A stretch of 64,000 nt of DNA from Bog-756 sp963813525 (GCA_963813525.1 CAWEZI010000005.1:2294001-2358000); one strand, 5' to 3'. Positions 7,224 through 16,287 are shown, counted from the first letter of the stretch. Program-made: numbers and translations. The notes: generated by a model not told the origin, from the letters alone.

Positions 7224-8502
7224 GCGCACCTCCACCGGCACGGCCACACGGGTGCGGCGGATGCCGACAGTGCCCCGCCCGTCCCGGTCGGCATCGTCCA
7301 CCGCCACCGTCACCCCCTTGTCCGCCCGGAGCCGGCCGGACATCCGACCCGAGCGTACGACCGGCGTTCCGCGGATCAGTACCTCCCGCTCCCTCGCCCT
7401 GGTGGTCGGTGTCCTGTGCGTTTTCGGTCTGATCATGGTGGGGTCGGCGTCGCCGGTCATCTCCCTCGGTCTCTACGGGTCCCCCTGGGCCATCTTCATC
7501 CGCCAGACGCTCTACATGGGCGTCGGCGCCTGCGCCCTGCTGCTGGCCGCCCGCATGAACTACCGCGTCTGGCGCAAGATCCGTGGTCCGCTTCTGGTCG
7601 GGTCGCTGGGACTGCTGGTGGTGGTTCTGATGCCTCACATCGGGGTGACGGCGGGAGGTTCGTCGCGCTGGATCGGGGTCGGGATGCTCCAGATCCAACC
7701 GTCCGAGATCATGAAGCTGGCTCTGGTCGTCTTCGCTGCGGACCTTCTGACCCGTCGGGTCCATTGCGCGGCTGATCCGAAGATGGTCATCGCACCGGTT
7801 CTGGCCGTGCTGACCATCTCCGGCCTGCTCATCCTCAAGCAACCGGACATGGGAACAGCGCTGGTGCTCTGCTGCATCGCCTTCGGCATCCTCTTCATGG
7901 GCGGTGTCCCGATGATGCCGATCATGAAGATCATCGGCGGGTTCGGCGTGCTGGCCCTCATGGTGGGCTTGGCCGACCCGTACCGGCGCGACCGGATCCT
8001 CTCGTTCCTCAATCCGGGGGCCAACAAGTCGGGTACCGGTTACCAGGTGTGGCAGTCCCTGATCGGGCTGGGATCGGGTCATATCTTCGGCCTGGGCCTC
8101 GGGGGTGGCCGCGAGAAGTGGGGGACACTGCCCAACGCCCATACCGACTTCATCTTCTCGGTCGTCGGAGAGGAGTTGGGGCTGGTCGGGGCTGTCGTGC
8201 TTCTTGCCCTGTTCTTCGCCCTGGCCTGGTTCGGACTGCGGACGGCCACCCGGGCCCCTGACCGGTTCGGCAGCCTGATGGCCGTGGGCATCACCACCTG
8301 GATCACCAGCCAAGCGGTGATCAACATCGGCGCGGTGATCGGCGTGCTCCCGGTGACCGGGATCCCCCTCCCCTTCATCTCCTTCGGCGGTTCGTCCCTC
8401 ATCATCACCATGGCCGCAGCCGGCATCCTCATCAACATCGCCTCGCAGGAGCGCCTGGCGCCCCGTGCCGAGGCCCCCCGCCGGCGACCGTCCCGCCGGT
8501 GA
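7216..8502 (+). CDS. ftsW: Septal peptidoglycan glycosyltransferase FtsW (SEDS)
   Basis: FtsW is the SEDS-family polymerase that joins lipid II into glycan strands at the septum and works with FtsI. The 428-residue protein has a basic, Ser/Thr/Pro-rich cytoplasmic tail of about 55 residues, followed by about ten membrane segments. SEDS signatures are present: GGSSRWIG, QPSEIMKLA, QPDMGTA, the extracellular GYQVWQSLIGLGSGHIFG loop with AHTDFIFSVVGEELG, and FISFGGSS near the C-terminus. I place the start at ATG 7216 because GGAGG (7204-7208) is well spaced for it and too close to the alternative ATG at 7210. It overlaps murG by 4 bp. Confidence 0.95.
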   Translation: MAERTSTGTATRVRRMPTVPRPSRSASSTATVTPLSARSRPDIRPERTTGVPRISTSRSLALVVGVLCVFGLIMVGSASPVISLGLYGSPWAIFIRQTLYMGVGACALLLAARMNYRVWRKIRGPLLVGSLGLLVVVLMPHIGVTAGGSSRWIGVGMLQIQPSEIMKLALVVFAADLLTRRVHCAADPKMVIAPVLAVLTISGLLILKQPDMGTALVLCCIAFGILFMGGVPMMPIMKIIGGFGVLALMVGLADPYRRDRILSFLNPGANKSGTGYQVWQSLIGLGSGHIFGLGLGGGREKWGTLPNAHTDFIFSVVGEELGLVGAVVLLALFFALAWFGLRTATRAPDRFGSLMAVGITTWITSQAVINIGAVIGVLPVTGIPLPFISFGGSSLIITMAAAGILINIASQERLAPRAEAPRRRPSRR

Positions 8503-9680
8503 GCAGCCGGCGGTACGCGCTGGTGGCCGGGGGTGGGACCGCCGGTCACCTCCAGCCCGCGCTGGCCATCGCCGAGGCGCTGGTGGCGGCGGGTCACGAG
8601 CGTGAGACCATCGAGTTCGTGGGATCCCGACGCGGCCAGGACGGCGACACTCTCGCCGGCCGGGGATTCCCCTTCACCCTGCTTCCCGGCCGGGGCATCG
8701 TCCGCAGCCTGCGTCCCCACGACCTGGCCGCCAATGTCGGGGCCGTTGTCGGCCTGGGTGTGGCCGCGGCCGAGGCCGTGGCCTTGGTGGCCCGGGCCCA
8801 CCCCCAGGTGGTGGTGTCGGTGGGGGGCTACGCCAGCCTTCCGGCGTCGGTGGCCGCTGTCGTCCTCGGGGTACCCCTGGTGCTGGTCAACGTCGATGCC
8901 GTCCCGGGCGCGGCCAACCGGTTGCTCGGTCGCTTCGCCCGGGCCAGTGCCGTCGGATGGCCGGGGACGCCCCTGCCCCGGTCGGTGGTGACAGGGACGC
9001 CGATACGACCGCTCATCGCCGCTGTTCGTCGTGGGCCTGCCGACCGACGACGGGCCCGACGTGAGCTGGGACTGCCCGAGGACCGGGCCACCGTGGTCTT
9101 CTTCGGCGGGTCGCTCGGGGCTCGGCGGATCAACCAGGCGGCGGTGGGGCTGGAGGCTGAGTGGCAGATCCGTGGTGACCGCTCGATGTACCACATCGTG
9201 GGACGGAGGGATTGGGAACAGTGCCTGTCGCTGGCCGGTGCGTCGATGGCCGGGTCGCCCGACGGTCAGCCCGACCACACCGAAACCCGACTGGCGGCGG
9301 TGCGGGGCCCCTATGAGGAGCGGATGGACGTGGTCTACAGCGCCGCCGACCTGGTGGTGTGCCGGGCCGGCGCCATGACGGTGGCCGAACTGGCGGCGGC
9401 CGGCGTGCCCTCGGTGCTGGTGCCGCTCCCGGGCGCACCGGGTGACCATCAGACCGCCAATGCCCGCGTCCTCGAAAGGGCCGGAGCCGCGGTCCTGCTG
9501 CCTGACGCTGAGTGCGAGCCCGACGCCGTCGGCCGGTTGATCGACCGGCTTCTGAGTGATCCCGACGGGCTGGCCTCGATGGAGAGGGCGGCGGCGGGGC
9601 TGGGCCATCCGGCGGCGGCGTCGGCCGGGGCGGCCGTGGTCGAGAGGCACGCCCGGGCCGGCACCGGGAGCCGGCAGTGA
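8499..9680 (+). CDS. murG: UDP-GlcNAc:lipid I N-acetylglucosaminyltransferase MurG
   Basis: MurG is a peripheral membrane GT28 glycosyltransferase that converts lipid I to lipid II. Its 393 residues carry the N-domain loop GGGTAGHLQPALAIA, the second glycine loop SVGGYASLP, the C-domain loop FGGSLGARRIN, and the donor-site segment CRAGAMTVAEL. One signature departs from most MurG proteins: the usual HEQN preceding the PG of the N-domain reads VNVDAVPG here. The overall fold signatures are otherwise normal. GTG at 8499 overlaps ftsW (GTGA). Confidence 0.95.
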   Translation: MSSRRYALVAGGGTAGHLQPALAIAEALVAAGHERETIEFVGSRRGQDGDTLAGRGFPFTLLPGRGIVRSLRPHDLAANVGAVVGLGVAAAEAVALVARAHPQVVVSVGGYASLPASVAAVVLGVPLVLVNVDAVPGAANRLLGRFARASAVGWPGTPLPRSVVTGTPIRPLIAAVRRGPADRRRARRELGLPEDRATVVFFGGSLGARRINQAAVGLEAEWQIRGDRSMYHIVGRRDWEQCLSLAGASMAGSPDGQPDHTETRLAAVRGPYEERMDVVYSAADLVVCRAGAMTVAELAAAGVPSVLVPLPGAPGDHQTANARVLERAGAAVLLPDAECEPDAVGRLIDRLLSDPDGLASMERAAAGLGHPAAASAGAAVVERHARAGTGSRQ

Positions 9681-11077
9681 GCCCGGCAGTGGCCCCGGCC
9701 GGGCCCCTGGGCGGCGCCGGTGAGCGCCGGACCGTGCACGTGATCGGTATCGGCGGCGCCGGCATGAGCGCCATCGCCACCGTGCTCCACGCCATGGGCC
9801 ACACCGTGACCGGTAGCGATCTTCGGGCCTCGGCCGTCACCGAGCGTCTCACCCTCGCCGGTGTGCCGGTGGCCATCGGCCACCGTGCCGACAACCTGGG
9901 CCCCGCCGATCTGGTCACCGCCTCGCCGGCGGTGGCCGACGACAATCCCGAGCTGGTCGAGGCCCGACGACGCGGCATCACCGTCCTGACCCGGGCCGAG
10001 GTCCTATCGGCGGTGGCCGCCCTCAAACGTTGCATCGCAGTGGCCGGCACCCACGGGAAGACGACCACCGCCTCGATGCTGGCTCTCGAGCTGGTCGACG
10101 AGGGGATGGCACCCTCCTTCCTCATCGGTGGCGACGTCAACGAGATCGGGACCAATGCGGTGTGGGACGACGGCGACCTGTTGGTGGTCGAGGCCGACGA
10201 GAGCGACGGCACCTTCCTGTCGCTGGATGTCGACATCGCCGTGGTCACCAACGTCGAGGCCGACCATCTCGATCACTACGGATCCTTCGCCGCCCTCCGT
10301 AGTGCCTTCGAGGAGTTCGTGGCCCGAGCCCACCAGCACCGGGTGGTGGGCGGGGACGACCCGGTGGCCGCCTCCATCGGTCGGGCGGCCGGAGCCGACA
10401 CCGTCGGGACCGCGCCGGAGTGCACCTACCGTGTGGTCGACATGACCCTGGCCCGCAGCTCGGTCTCCTTCGCTCTGGTGGGACCGAAGGGGACCGAATT
10501 GGGCCGACTGGCCGTTCCCGTACCCGGCGCCCACAATGCCAGGAACGCGGCGCTGGCCACGGTGGCCTCCCTGGCCGCCGGGGGCTCCTTCGACGGCGCG
10601 GCGCGGGCCCTGGCCCGGTTTGCCGGGGTGGCCCGACGCTTCGAGTTCCGGGGGACGGCCCACGGGGTCACCTTCGTCGACGACTACGCCCACCTGCCCG
10701 GCGAGGTGGTGGCCGTCCTGGGCGCCGCCCGGCACGGGGACTGGCGACGGGTGGTGACCGTGTTCCAGCCCCACCGTTACAGCCGGACCGCCGAGTTGGC
10801 TGCCCAGTTCGGTGAGGCGTTCGGCGACACCGACCTGGTGGTGGTCACCGATGTCTACGGCGCCGGCGAGCCACCGGTGCCCGGCGTGACCGGCGAGTTG
10901 GTGGTCGACGCCATCCGACGCTCCTCTCCTCAGGTCCTCGTCCACTACGCCCCCCGCCGCAGCCAGCTCCGCCAGACGGTGACGGCCATCCTCGAGGAGG
11001 GAGACCTCTGTCTGACCCTCGGGGCCGGCGATCTCACCGCCCTACCCGACGAGCTCATGGCCGACCCGAACTGGTGA
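9677..11077 (+). CDS. murC: UDP-MurNAc:L-alanine ligase MurC
   Basis: MurC adds L-alanine to UDP-MurNAc using ATP in the cytoplasm, the first stem-peptide step. The 466 residues include the UDP-binding loop GIGGAGMSAIA, the ATP loop GTHGKTTTAS, EADESDGTF, NVEADHLDHY and a C-terminal domain beginning around DDYAH. The motif usually written DDYxHHPxE is DDYAHLPGE here, so the second His is Leu. The GTG start at 9677 overlaps murG by 4 bp, and murB follows after 7 bp. Confidence 0.95.
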   Translation: MSPAVAPAGPLGGAGERRTVHVIGIGGAGMSAIATVLHAMGHTVTGSDLRASAVTERLTLAGVPVAIGHRADNLGPADLVTASPAVADDNPELVEARRRGITVLTRAEVLSAVAALKRCIAVAGTHGKTTTASMLALELVDEGMAPSFLIGGDVNEIGTNAVWDDGDLLVVEADESDGTFLSLDVDIAVVTNVEADHLDHYGSFAALRSAFEEFVARAHQHRVVGGDDPVAASIGRAAGADTVGTAPECTYRVVDMTLARSSVSFALVGPKGTELGRLAVPVPGAHNARNAALATVASLAAGGSFDGAARALARFAGVARRFEFRGTAHGVTFVDDYAHLPGEVVAVLGAARHGDWRRVVTVFQPHRYSRTAELAAQFGEAFGDTDLVVVTDVYGAGEPPVPGVTGELVVDAIRRSSPQVLVHYAPRRSQLRQTVTAILEEGDLCLTLGAGDLTALPDELMADPNW

Positions 11078-11084
11078 GCGAACG

Positions 11085-12017
11085 GTGAGCACCCGCACGG
11101 ACGACCTGGCCACACTCAACCTGGCCCTGGGCGGGCGCGCCCGTCGCAACCATCCGCTGGGCGCTCTGACCACTTATCGCGTCGGCGGCACCGCCTCCCT
11201 CTTCATCGAGCCGGACGACGAAGCCGAGCTGGTGGGAGTGGCTGCCGCCCTGTCCGGCCTGCGGGTCCCCGTGCTGGTGGTGGGCCGGGGCTCCAATCTG
11301 CTGGTGGCTGACGATGGCTTCGACGGCTTGGTGATCATGCTGGGGAGCGGATTCGAGGACCTGTCGATGGCCGGGCGTACGGTGCGGGCGGGGGCTGCGG
11401 TCAGCCTTCCCGTACTGGCCCGGCGCACAGTGGCGGCCGGGCTCACCGGTCTCGAATGGGCGGTGGGCGTGCCCGGCTCGGTGGGGGGTTCGGTGGCCAT
11501 GAACGCCGGGGGGCACGGCGCCGACACGGCAGCCACCCTGGTGTCCTACCGGGCCGTCGACCTGACGTCGGGCGAAGCGGCCGACTGGCCCGCCGACCGG
11601 CTCGGGTTCGGCTACCGGCAGGCCAAGGTGGCGGCCACCGACGTGGTGGTGGCCGCTGTCCACGAGCTCGTCCCCGGTGATCCGGGGCGGGGCAAGGCGG
11701 CCATCGACGAGATCGTGCGATGGCGACGGGCCAATCAGCCGGGGGGCAGCAACGCCGGGTCGGTGTTCACCAATCCGCCCGACGACTCGGCCGGTCGTCT
11801 GATCGACGACTGTGGACTGAAGGGGTTCAGGATGGGCACCGCCCAGGTATCGCCCAAGCACGCCAACTTCATTCAGGCCGACGCCGACGGTTCGGCCGAC
11901 GACGTTCATCGCCTGATCACCCATGTGCGAGAGACGGTGGCGGCCCGGTGCGGGGTGCGCCTGCAGACCGAAGTGCGCATGGTGGGGTTCACCGAGGCCG
12001 AGGGGGGAGCGCCATGA
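11085..12017 (+). CDS. murB: UDP-N-acetylenolpyruvoylglucosamine reductase MurB
   Basis: MurB is an FAD enzyme that reduces UDP-GlcNAc-enolpyruvate to UDP-MurNAc with NADPH. Its 310 residues contain the FAD-binding segments VVGRGSNLLV and GVPGSVGGSVAMNAG, the substrate segment AGSVFTNP with the proton-donating Ser, and LIDDCGLKGFR followed by HANFI. A conserved Glu lies close to the C-terminus (LQTEVRMVG). The size and layout fit the shorter type found in Gram-positives. It starts at GTG 11085 and overlaps ftsQ by 3 bp in an ATGA arrangement. Confidence 0.95.
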   Translation: MSTRTDDLATLNLALGGRARRNHPLGALTTYRVGGTASLFIEPDDEAELVGVAAALSGLRVPVLVVGRGSNLLVADDGFDGLVIMLGSGFEDLSMAGRTVRAGAAVSLPVLARRTVAAGLTGLEWAVGVPGSVGGSVAMNAGGHGADTAATLVSYRAVDLTSGEAADWPADRLGFGYRQAKVAATDVVVAAVHELVPGDPGRGKAAIDEIVRWRRANQPGGSNAGSVFTNPPDDSAGRLIDDCGLKGFRMGTAQVSPKHANFIQADADGSADDVHRLITHVRETVAARCGVRLQTEVRMVGFTEAEGGAP

Positions 12018-12820
12018 GCACGTCCACAGGGAGCGCCCCCAAGACCAGGCCGTCCATCGATCCCCGCATCCGCCAGCGTCGGGTCGAGGTCCGCCGCCGA
12101 CAGGGACGCCGGCGGTTGCACTGGTTCGTCGGGGTGGTGGTGGTCGTGGTCCTGGTGGCGGCGGGGGTGGCCCTCCTCCACTCGCCCTGGTTCAGTGTCC
12201 GGGTGGTGACCGTGTCCGGCGCCCATCCCCACACCAGCGAGGCGGCCATCGTGGGTGCGGCCGGTATCGGGCACCACCCCGCCCTGATCAGCGTCGACCC
12301 CGGTGCCACCGCCTCACGGATCGAATCCCTGCCCTTCATCGCCACGGCCAGGGTGCAGCGGCACTGGCCCGACGGTGTGGTCATCAGCGTGACCGAGCGA
12401 GTGCCGGCCATCGCCATGGCCGGGCCGGGGCACTCGTGGTCGGTGCTGGACACGGAGGGACGCACCCTCGAGGTGGTCCCCAGCCGCCCGGCGGGACTGG
12501 TGATGCTGGTCGTGCCGGCGGCCAAGGGGACGACGGCACCGGCTCCGGTGGGGGGGACCGTGCCACCGGCCGGCTCGGCCGGCCTCACCGTCTGCCGTAC
12601 CTTGCCGGCGGCCTTCGCCTCCCAGGTCACCACCGTCACCGAGGCGTCGGACGGATCGATCGATCTGGCCCTCAACTCGGGCCTCACCGTGCTGCTGGGG
12701 GTCGATACCGACCTCCCGGCCAAGTACGAGGATGTGGCGGCCATCCTGGCCCACGCCTCCCTGCACGGGGCCACCGCCATCGACGTGACCGTGCCCGCCT
12801 CGCCGACCGTCACCGGCTGA
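12014..12820 (+). CDS. ftsQ: Cell division protein FtsQ
   Basis: FtsQ is a bitopic divisome protein linking FtsL/FtsB to the septal synthase. The 268 residues have a highly basic cytoplasmic tail (about 1-36), one Val-rich membrane segment (about 37-55), and a POTRA domain beginning at FSVRVVTVSGA. The characteristic PFI..A.V.R.WPDGVVISVTER stretch follows at about 115-135, then a beta domain. An Ala/Pro/Gly-rich insertion sits near residue 175. The ATG at 12014 overlaps the murB stop. ftsZ follows after 135 bp with its own promoter. Confidence 0.9.
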   Translation: MSTSTGSAPKTRPSIDPRIRQRRVEVRRRQGRRRLHWFVGVVVVVVLVAAGVALLHSPWFSVRVVTVSGAHPHTSEAAIVGAAGIGHHPALISVDPGATASRIESLPFIATARVQRHWPDGVVISVTERVPAIAMAGPGHSWSVLDTEGRTLEVVPSRPAGLVMLVVPAAKGTTAPAPVGGTVPPAGSAGLTVCRTLPAAFASQVTTVTEASDGSIDLALNSGLTVLLGVDTDLPAKYEDVAAILAHASLHGATAIDVTVPASPTVTG

Positions 12821-12839
12821 GGGGCCCGCGGAAGGCCCC
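12821..12839 (+). terminator. Weak hairpin after ftsQ
   Basis: GGGGCC (12821-12826) can pair with GGCCCC (12834-12839) around a 7-base loop directly after the ftsQ stop. There is no U-tract. It may attenuate transcription entering ftsZ. Confidence 0.3.
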
Positions 12840-12869
12840 CAGATGGTGTCCTCCCGGTGTCGACTGTGC

Positions 12870-12898
12870 TTGACCAGGTACTCCGCTGACCGTATCGT
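12870..12898 (+). promoter_or_regulatory. Candidate ftsZ promoter
   Basis: TTGACC (12870-12875) and TATCGT (12893-12898) are separated by exactly 17 bp in the ftsQ-ftsZ gap. Transcription would start about 50 bases ahead of the ftsZ ATG. The spacing and -35 match the mraZ promoter candidate. An ftsZ-proximal promoter inside the dcw cluster is common in actinobacteria. Confidence 0.6.
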
Positions 12899-12955
12899 GG
12901 TCCTCAACTCGCCGGTTGGAACGGTTTCAACCTTTGGTCGAGGGTAAGGGATTAC

Positions 12956-14074
12956 ATGACCGTTCCGGCACAGAACAACTACTTCGCCGTGATCAAAGTG
13001 GTGGGTGTGGGCGGGGGTGGTGTGAATGCCGTCAACCGCATGATCGAAGCCGGACTGCGGGGTGTCGAGTTCATCGCCACCAACACGGACGCCCAGGCCC
13101 TCCTCATGAGCGACGCCGATCTCAAGCTCGACATCGGCCGCCAGCTCACCCGTGGTCTCGGGGCCGGGAGCGATCCCGAGGTAGGGCGCCTGGCCGCCGA
13201 GGAGCACCGGGCGGAGATCGAAGAGGCGCTGAAGGGCGCCGACATGGTCTTCATCACCGCCGGCAAGGGCGGCGGGACGGGGACCGGTGCGGCACCGGTG
13301 GTGGCGGAGATCGCCAAGAGCCTCGGGGCTCTGACCATCGGCGTGGTCACCCGGCCGTTCACCTTCGAGGGCCGGCGCCGTTCGGTCCAGGCCGAGCAGG
13401 GGATCCAGAACCTGAAGGAAAAGGTCGACACCCTGATCATCATCCCCAACGACAGGCTGTTGACGGTGTCCAACGAGAAGACGTCGATGGTCAACGCCTT
13501 CAAGATGGCCGACGAGGTCCTCATGCAGGGCGTACAGGGGATCACCAGCCTGATCACCGTGCCCGGTCTCATCAACACCGACTTCGCCGACGTCAAGATG
13601 ATCATGAGCAACGCCGGAACGGCCATCATGGGCATCGGCTCGGCCACCGGTGAGGGACGGTCTGTCAACGCCGCCCGCGCCGCCATCACCAGCCCGCTGC
13701 TGGAGGCCTCGATCGAAGGGGCCCGCGGCATTCTCCTCAACATCGCCGGCGGGCCCGACCTGGGCCTGTTCGAGGTCAACGAGGCGGCCGAGATCATCCA
13801 CGGCGTAGCCCATCCCGACGCCAACATCATCTTCGGCAGTGTGATCGACGAGGCCATGGGCGAAGAGGTACGGGTCACGGTCATCGCCGCCGGCTTCGAA
13901 CGGTGGGAAGCTCAGTCGCGTGGCGGCGGCCATACCGAGTCGGCCGGTCGAGAGGACACCCGCAGCCGGGTGCTCGGCACCGAGAACGCCCACGAGGACA
14001 TCTTCGCCACGCCAACCGACGAAGAACTCGACCTGGGCGACGACGACTTCGACGTACCCTCGTTTCTGCGCTGA
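12956..14074 (+). CDS. ftsZ: Cell division GTPase FtsZ
   Basis: FtsZ is the tubulin-like GTPase that forms the division ring. Its 372 residues show GVGGGGVNAVNRMI, NTDAQAL, the tubulin signature GGGTGTGAAPV (about 100-110), and NLKEKVDTLIIIPNDRLL. A short acidic linker leads to the conserved C-terminal peptide DFDVPSFLR, the docking site for partners such as SepF, which is encoded downstream; no ftsA is present. The start is ATG 12956 behind a GAGGGTAAGGG purine tract. Confidence 0.98.
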   Translation: MTVPAQNNYFAVIKVVGVGGGGVNAVNRMIEAGLRGVEFIATNTDAQALLMSDADLKLDIGRQLTRGLGAGSDPEVGRLAAEEHRAEIEEALKGADMVFITAGKGGGTGTGAAPVVAEIAKSLGALTIGVVTRPFTFEGRRRSVQAEQGIQNLKEKVDTLIIIPNDRLLTVSNEKTSMVNAFKMADEVLMQGVQGITSLITVPGLINTDFADVKMIMSNAGTAIMGIGSATGEGRSVNAARAAITSPLLEASIEGARGILLNIAGGPDLGLFEVNEAAEIIHGVAHPDANIIFGSVIDEAMGEEVRVTVIAAGFERWEAQSRGGGHTESAGREDTRSRVLGTENAHEDIFATPTDEELDLGDDDFDVPSFLR

Positions 14075-14090
14075 GGCCCCCGTCGATCCG

Positions 14091-14855
14091 ATTTGCGTCG
14101 TCGGGCCGGTATGGGCCGCCTGGAGCGATGCCACTCACGGTGACCTGCGCCCGGCTGAGGACGGCGGTCGGGGCCTGGCCCGGTGGGTCGGGCGGGTTGC
14201 CGGTGCCGTCTCCGGCGCCCACTCCGGCGCCGACGACGATGCGGGCCACGGCCCGGTGGGCCGGGTCCACTGGTTGACCCAGGTCCACGGGGCGGCAGTG
14301 GTCAGGGTCGCCGGGGCTGGCCTTCCGGACGACCGGGTGGCCGCCACGGTGGAGGCGGTGCACGCCGGCCGCGGCGACGGACTGGTGTCGGGGACGGGGG
14401 GCGACGCCCTGGCCATCCTCACCGCCGACTGTGCCTCGCTGGCCCTCGGCAGTGCCGAAGGCGTTTTCGGGGCCGTTCACGCCGGTTGGCGGGGGCTGAT
14501 GGCCGGGGTGATCGAAGCGACGGTGGCCACCATGCGGGACATGGGAGCCGTCGAGGTGGTCGGCGCTCTCGGCCCCTGTATCCACGCCGAGTGCTACGAG
14601 TTCTCGGAGGCCGACCTGGCCCCGGTGGTGGCCGCCTACGGTCCTGGCGTGCGGGGCCGGACGACGGCCGGCCGACCCGCCCTCGACATCCCGACCACCG
14701 TGGCTGCCGCCCTGGCCGCCTGTGGCGCCGCCCAGACCGGGGGGCGGTCGGCCTGTACCGCCTGCGACGAGGGTCACTTCTCGTACCGGGGCCGCCGTGA
14801 CACCGCCCGCCAGGCCCTGGCGGTGTGGTCGACCGACCGACCGTCAGCGCGGTGA
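14091..14855 (+). CDS. pgeF: PgeF-type purine nucleoside phosphorylase/polyphenol oxidase family protein (YlmD/YfiH)
   Basis: This is a DUF152 protein, a family that edits peptidoglycan precursors or acts on purine nucleosides and is commonly found next to ftsZ. Visible signatures are WLTQVHGA, ALAILTADCASLAL, VHAGWRGLMAGV, LGPCIHAECYE and a C-terminal Cys/His segment ending in GHFSYRGRRDT. The start is uncertain. No ATG, GTG or TTG occurs in frame between a GTG at 13920, deep inside ftsZ, and a GTG at 14252, which would remove the first beta strand. I give the ATT at 14091 as the 5' limit because WSDATHGD downstream matches the family N-terminus. It overlaps the next gene by one base. Confidence 0.8.
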   Translation: MCVVGPVWAAWSDATHGDLRPAEDGGRGLARWVGRVAGAVSGAHSGADDDAGHGPVGRVHWLTQVHGAAVVRVAGAGLPDDRVAATVEAVHAGRGDGLVSGTGGDALAILTADCASLALGSAEGVFGAVHAGWRGLMAGVIEATVATMRDMGAVEVVGALGPCIHAECYEFSEADLAPVVAAYGPGVRGRTTAGRPALDIPTTVAAALAACGAAQTGGRSACTACDEGHFSYRGRRDTARQALAVWSTDRPSAR

Positions 14856-15529
14856 TGGCGGACGGATGGTTCGACCGGGCCGGTTTCGCCCAGCGGGTGG
14901 AGGCCGTCAAGCGCCGCATCGAGGGGGCTGGCGCTGATCCCTCGTCGGTGCGGGTGGTGGCCGTCACCAAGGGATTCGGACCGGAGGCGGTGGCCGGCGC
15001 GGTAGCCGCCGGTTTCACCGACATCGGCGAGAACTATGCCGACGAGCTGGTCGACAAGGCGCGCGCCGTGGCGGGGGAGGTTGCTCCGGTGTGGCACTTC
15101 CTCGGCTCGGTGCAGCGCAACAAGGTGGCCCGGTTGGCTCCGCTGGTCAGCTGGTGGCAAGCGGTGAGCCGGGTCGAGGAAGGCCGGGCCATCGCCCGCC
15201 GTCGCCCCGGTGCCACCGTGCTGGTGCAGGTCGACGTGGCCGGCCTCCCGGGACGGGGCGGCGTCGCTCCCGAGGAGGTGGCCGATCTGGTGCGGGCTCT
15301 GGGTGACGAGGATCTCGACGTGCGCGGCCTGATGGCTGTCGGTCCTCCCGGTCCGCCCGTGGGGGCACGGCCGGGCTTCACCCTCGTGTCGCGGCTGGCC
15401 GATGAGCTGGATCTGCCCGAGCGATCCATGGGTATGAGTGACGACTTGGAGGTGGCCGTGGCCGAGGGATCGACCATGGTGCGGCTGGGCCGGGCCCTGT
15501 TCGGCGCGCGTCCGCCGGCCCATCGATGA
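14855..15529 (+). CDS. YggS/PLPBP family pyridoxal-phosphate homeostasis protein
   Basis: This 224-residue alanine-racemase-fold protein binds PLP and is involved in vitamin B6 and amino-acid homeostasis. The PLP lysine lies in VVAVTKGF (about residue 35), followed by IGENYADEL, WHFLGSVQRNKV and a C-terminal SMGMSDDLEVAVAEGSTMVRLGRALFG, all family hallmarks. The ATG at 14855 overlaps the pgeF stop (TGATG); a GTG one codon earlier is possible. In Gram-positives this gene routinely sits between ftsZ and sepF. Confidence 0.93.
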   Translation: MADGWFDRAGFAQRVEAVKRRIEGAGADPSSVRVVAVTKGFGPEAVAGAVAAGFTDIGENYADELVDKARAVAGEVAPVWHFLGSVQRNKVARLAPLVSWWQAVSRVEEGRAIARRRPGATVLVQVDVAGLPGRGGVAPEEVADLVRALGDEDLDVRGLMAVGPPGPPVGARPGFTLVSRLADELDLPERSMGMSDDLEVAVAEGSTMVRLGRALFGARPPAHR

Positions 15530-15670
15530 CCGTCGCCCACCCGCCGCCCCGGGGCCGGTCGCTGCCCCGCAGGACCCGCTCCGATCGGGGCCGGACACTC
15601 CTCTCCGAGGGGCGTCCGGCGATCCACCTATCCCCGTAACCACGCACTACGCTGTGCCTAGGAGGACATC

Positions 15671-16240
15671 ATGCCTGCTTCATTCATGAAGAAGACCATG
15701 GCCTACTTGGGCCTGGTCGACGACGACTACGACGACTACGACGACTACGAGACCCGCTCGCCGGTGGCTGCCGGTCGGGTCGGCCAGCGGTCGGCAGGCA
15801 TGGTCGACGACATCGAAGAGCCGACGACCTCGATGCCCAGCCCGAGGATCCGCACCCTGTCGGCGGCCGAGGCGTCCGGCTCCTCGGCTTCGGCCCCTAC
15901 CGCCGTCGGATCGCGCAGCGCGGTGTCGACCTCTTCTGTCCGACCCATCTCGCAAGAGACCTCCAGCGCCCGCGTCCACATCGTGGCCCCGGCTCGGTTC
16001 GCCGACGCCCAGGAGATCGCCAATCGGCTCATGAACAACCAACCGGTGATCGTGAACATGCAGAGTGCCGAGCGCGATCTCCAACGGCGGATGATCGATT
16101 TCTGCAGCGGTGTCACCTACGCCCTGTCGGGCGGCATGGAGCGGGTGGCTGACGAGGTGTTCCTCCTCACGCCTTCGAACGTCAAGGTCTCCGACGAGGA
16201 GCGCCAGCGTCTGGCCGACCGAGGGCTGGTGAACCCCTGA
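15671..16240 (+). CDS. sepF: Cell division protein SepF
   Basis: SepF anchors and organises FtsZ at the membrane in bacteria lacking FtsA. The 189 residues begin with a short putative amphipathic helix (MKKTMAYLGL), then an Asp/Tyr repeat and a long Ser/Thr-rich linker (about 35-95). The conserved core starts at ARVHIVAPARFADAQEIANRL and includes DFCSGVTYALSGGMERVADEVFLLTP. A perfect AGGAGG (15660-15665) is placed ideally for the ATG at 15671, the strongest SD in this part of the window. A 141-bp gap upstream suggests an independent promoter. Confidence 0.95.
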   Translation: MPASFMKKTMAYLGLVDDDYDDYDDYETRSPVAAGRVGQRSAGMVDDIEEPTTSMPSPRIRTLSAAEASGSSASAPTAVGSRSAVSTSSVRPISQETSSARVHIVAPARFADAQEIANRLMNNQPVIVNMQSAERDLQRRMIDFCSGVTYALSGGMERVADEVFLLTPSNVKVSDEERQRLADRGLVNP

Positions 16241-16287
16241 AAAGGGCTCAAGCCGTGTTCCCCTCCCACCGTTCGGGGCGCTGAGGC

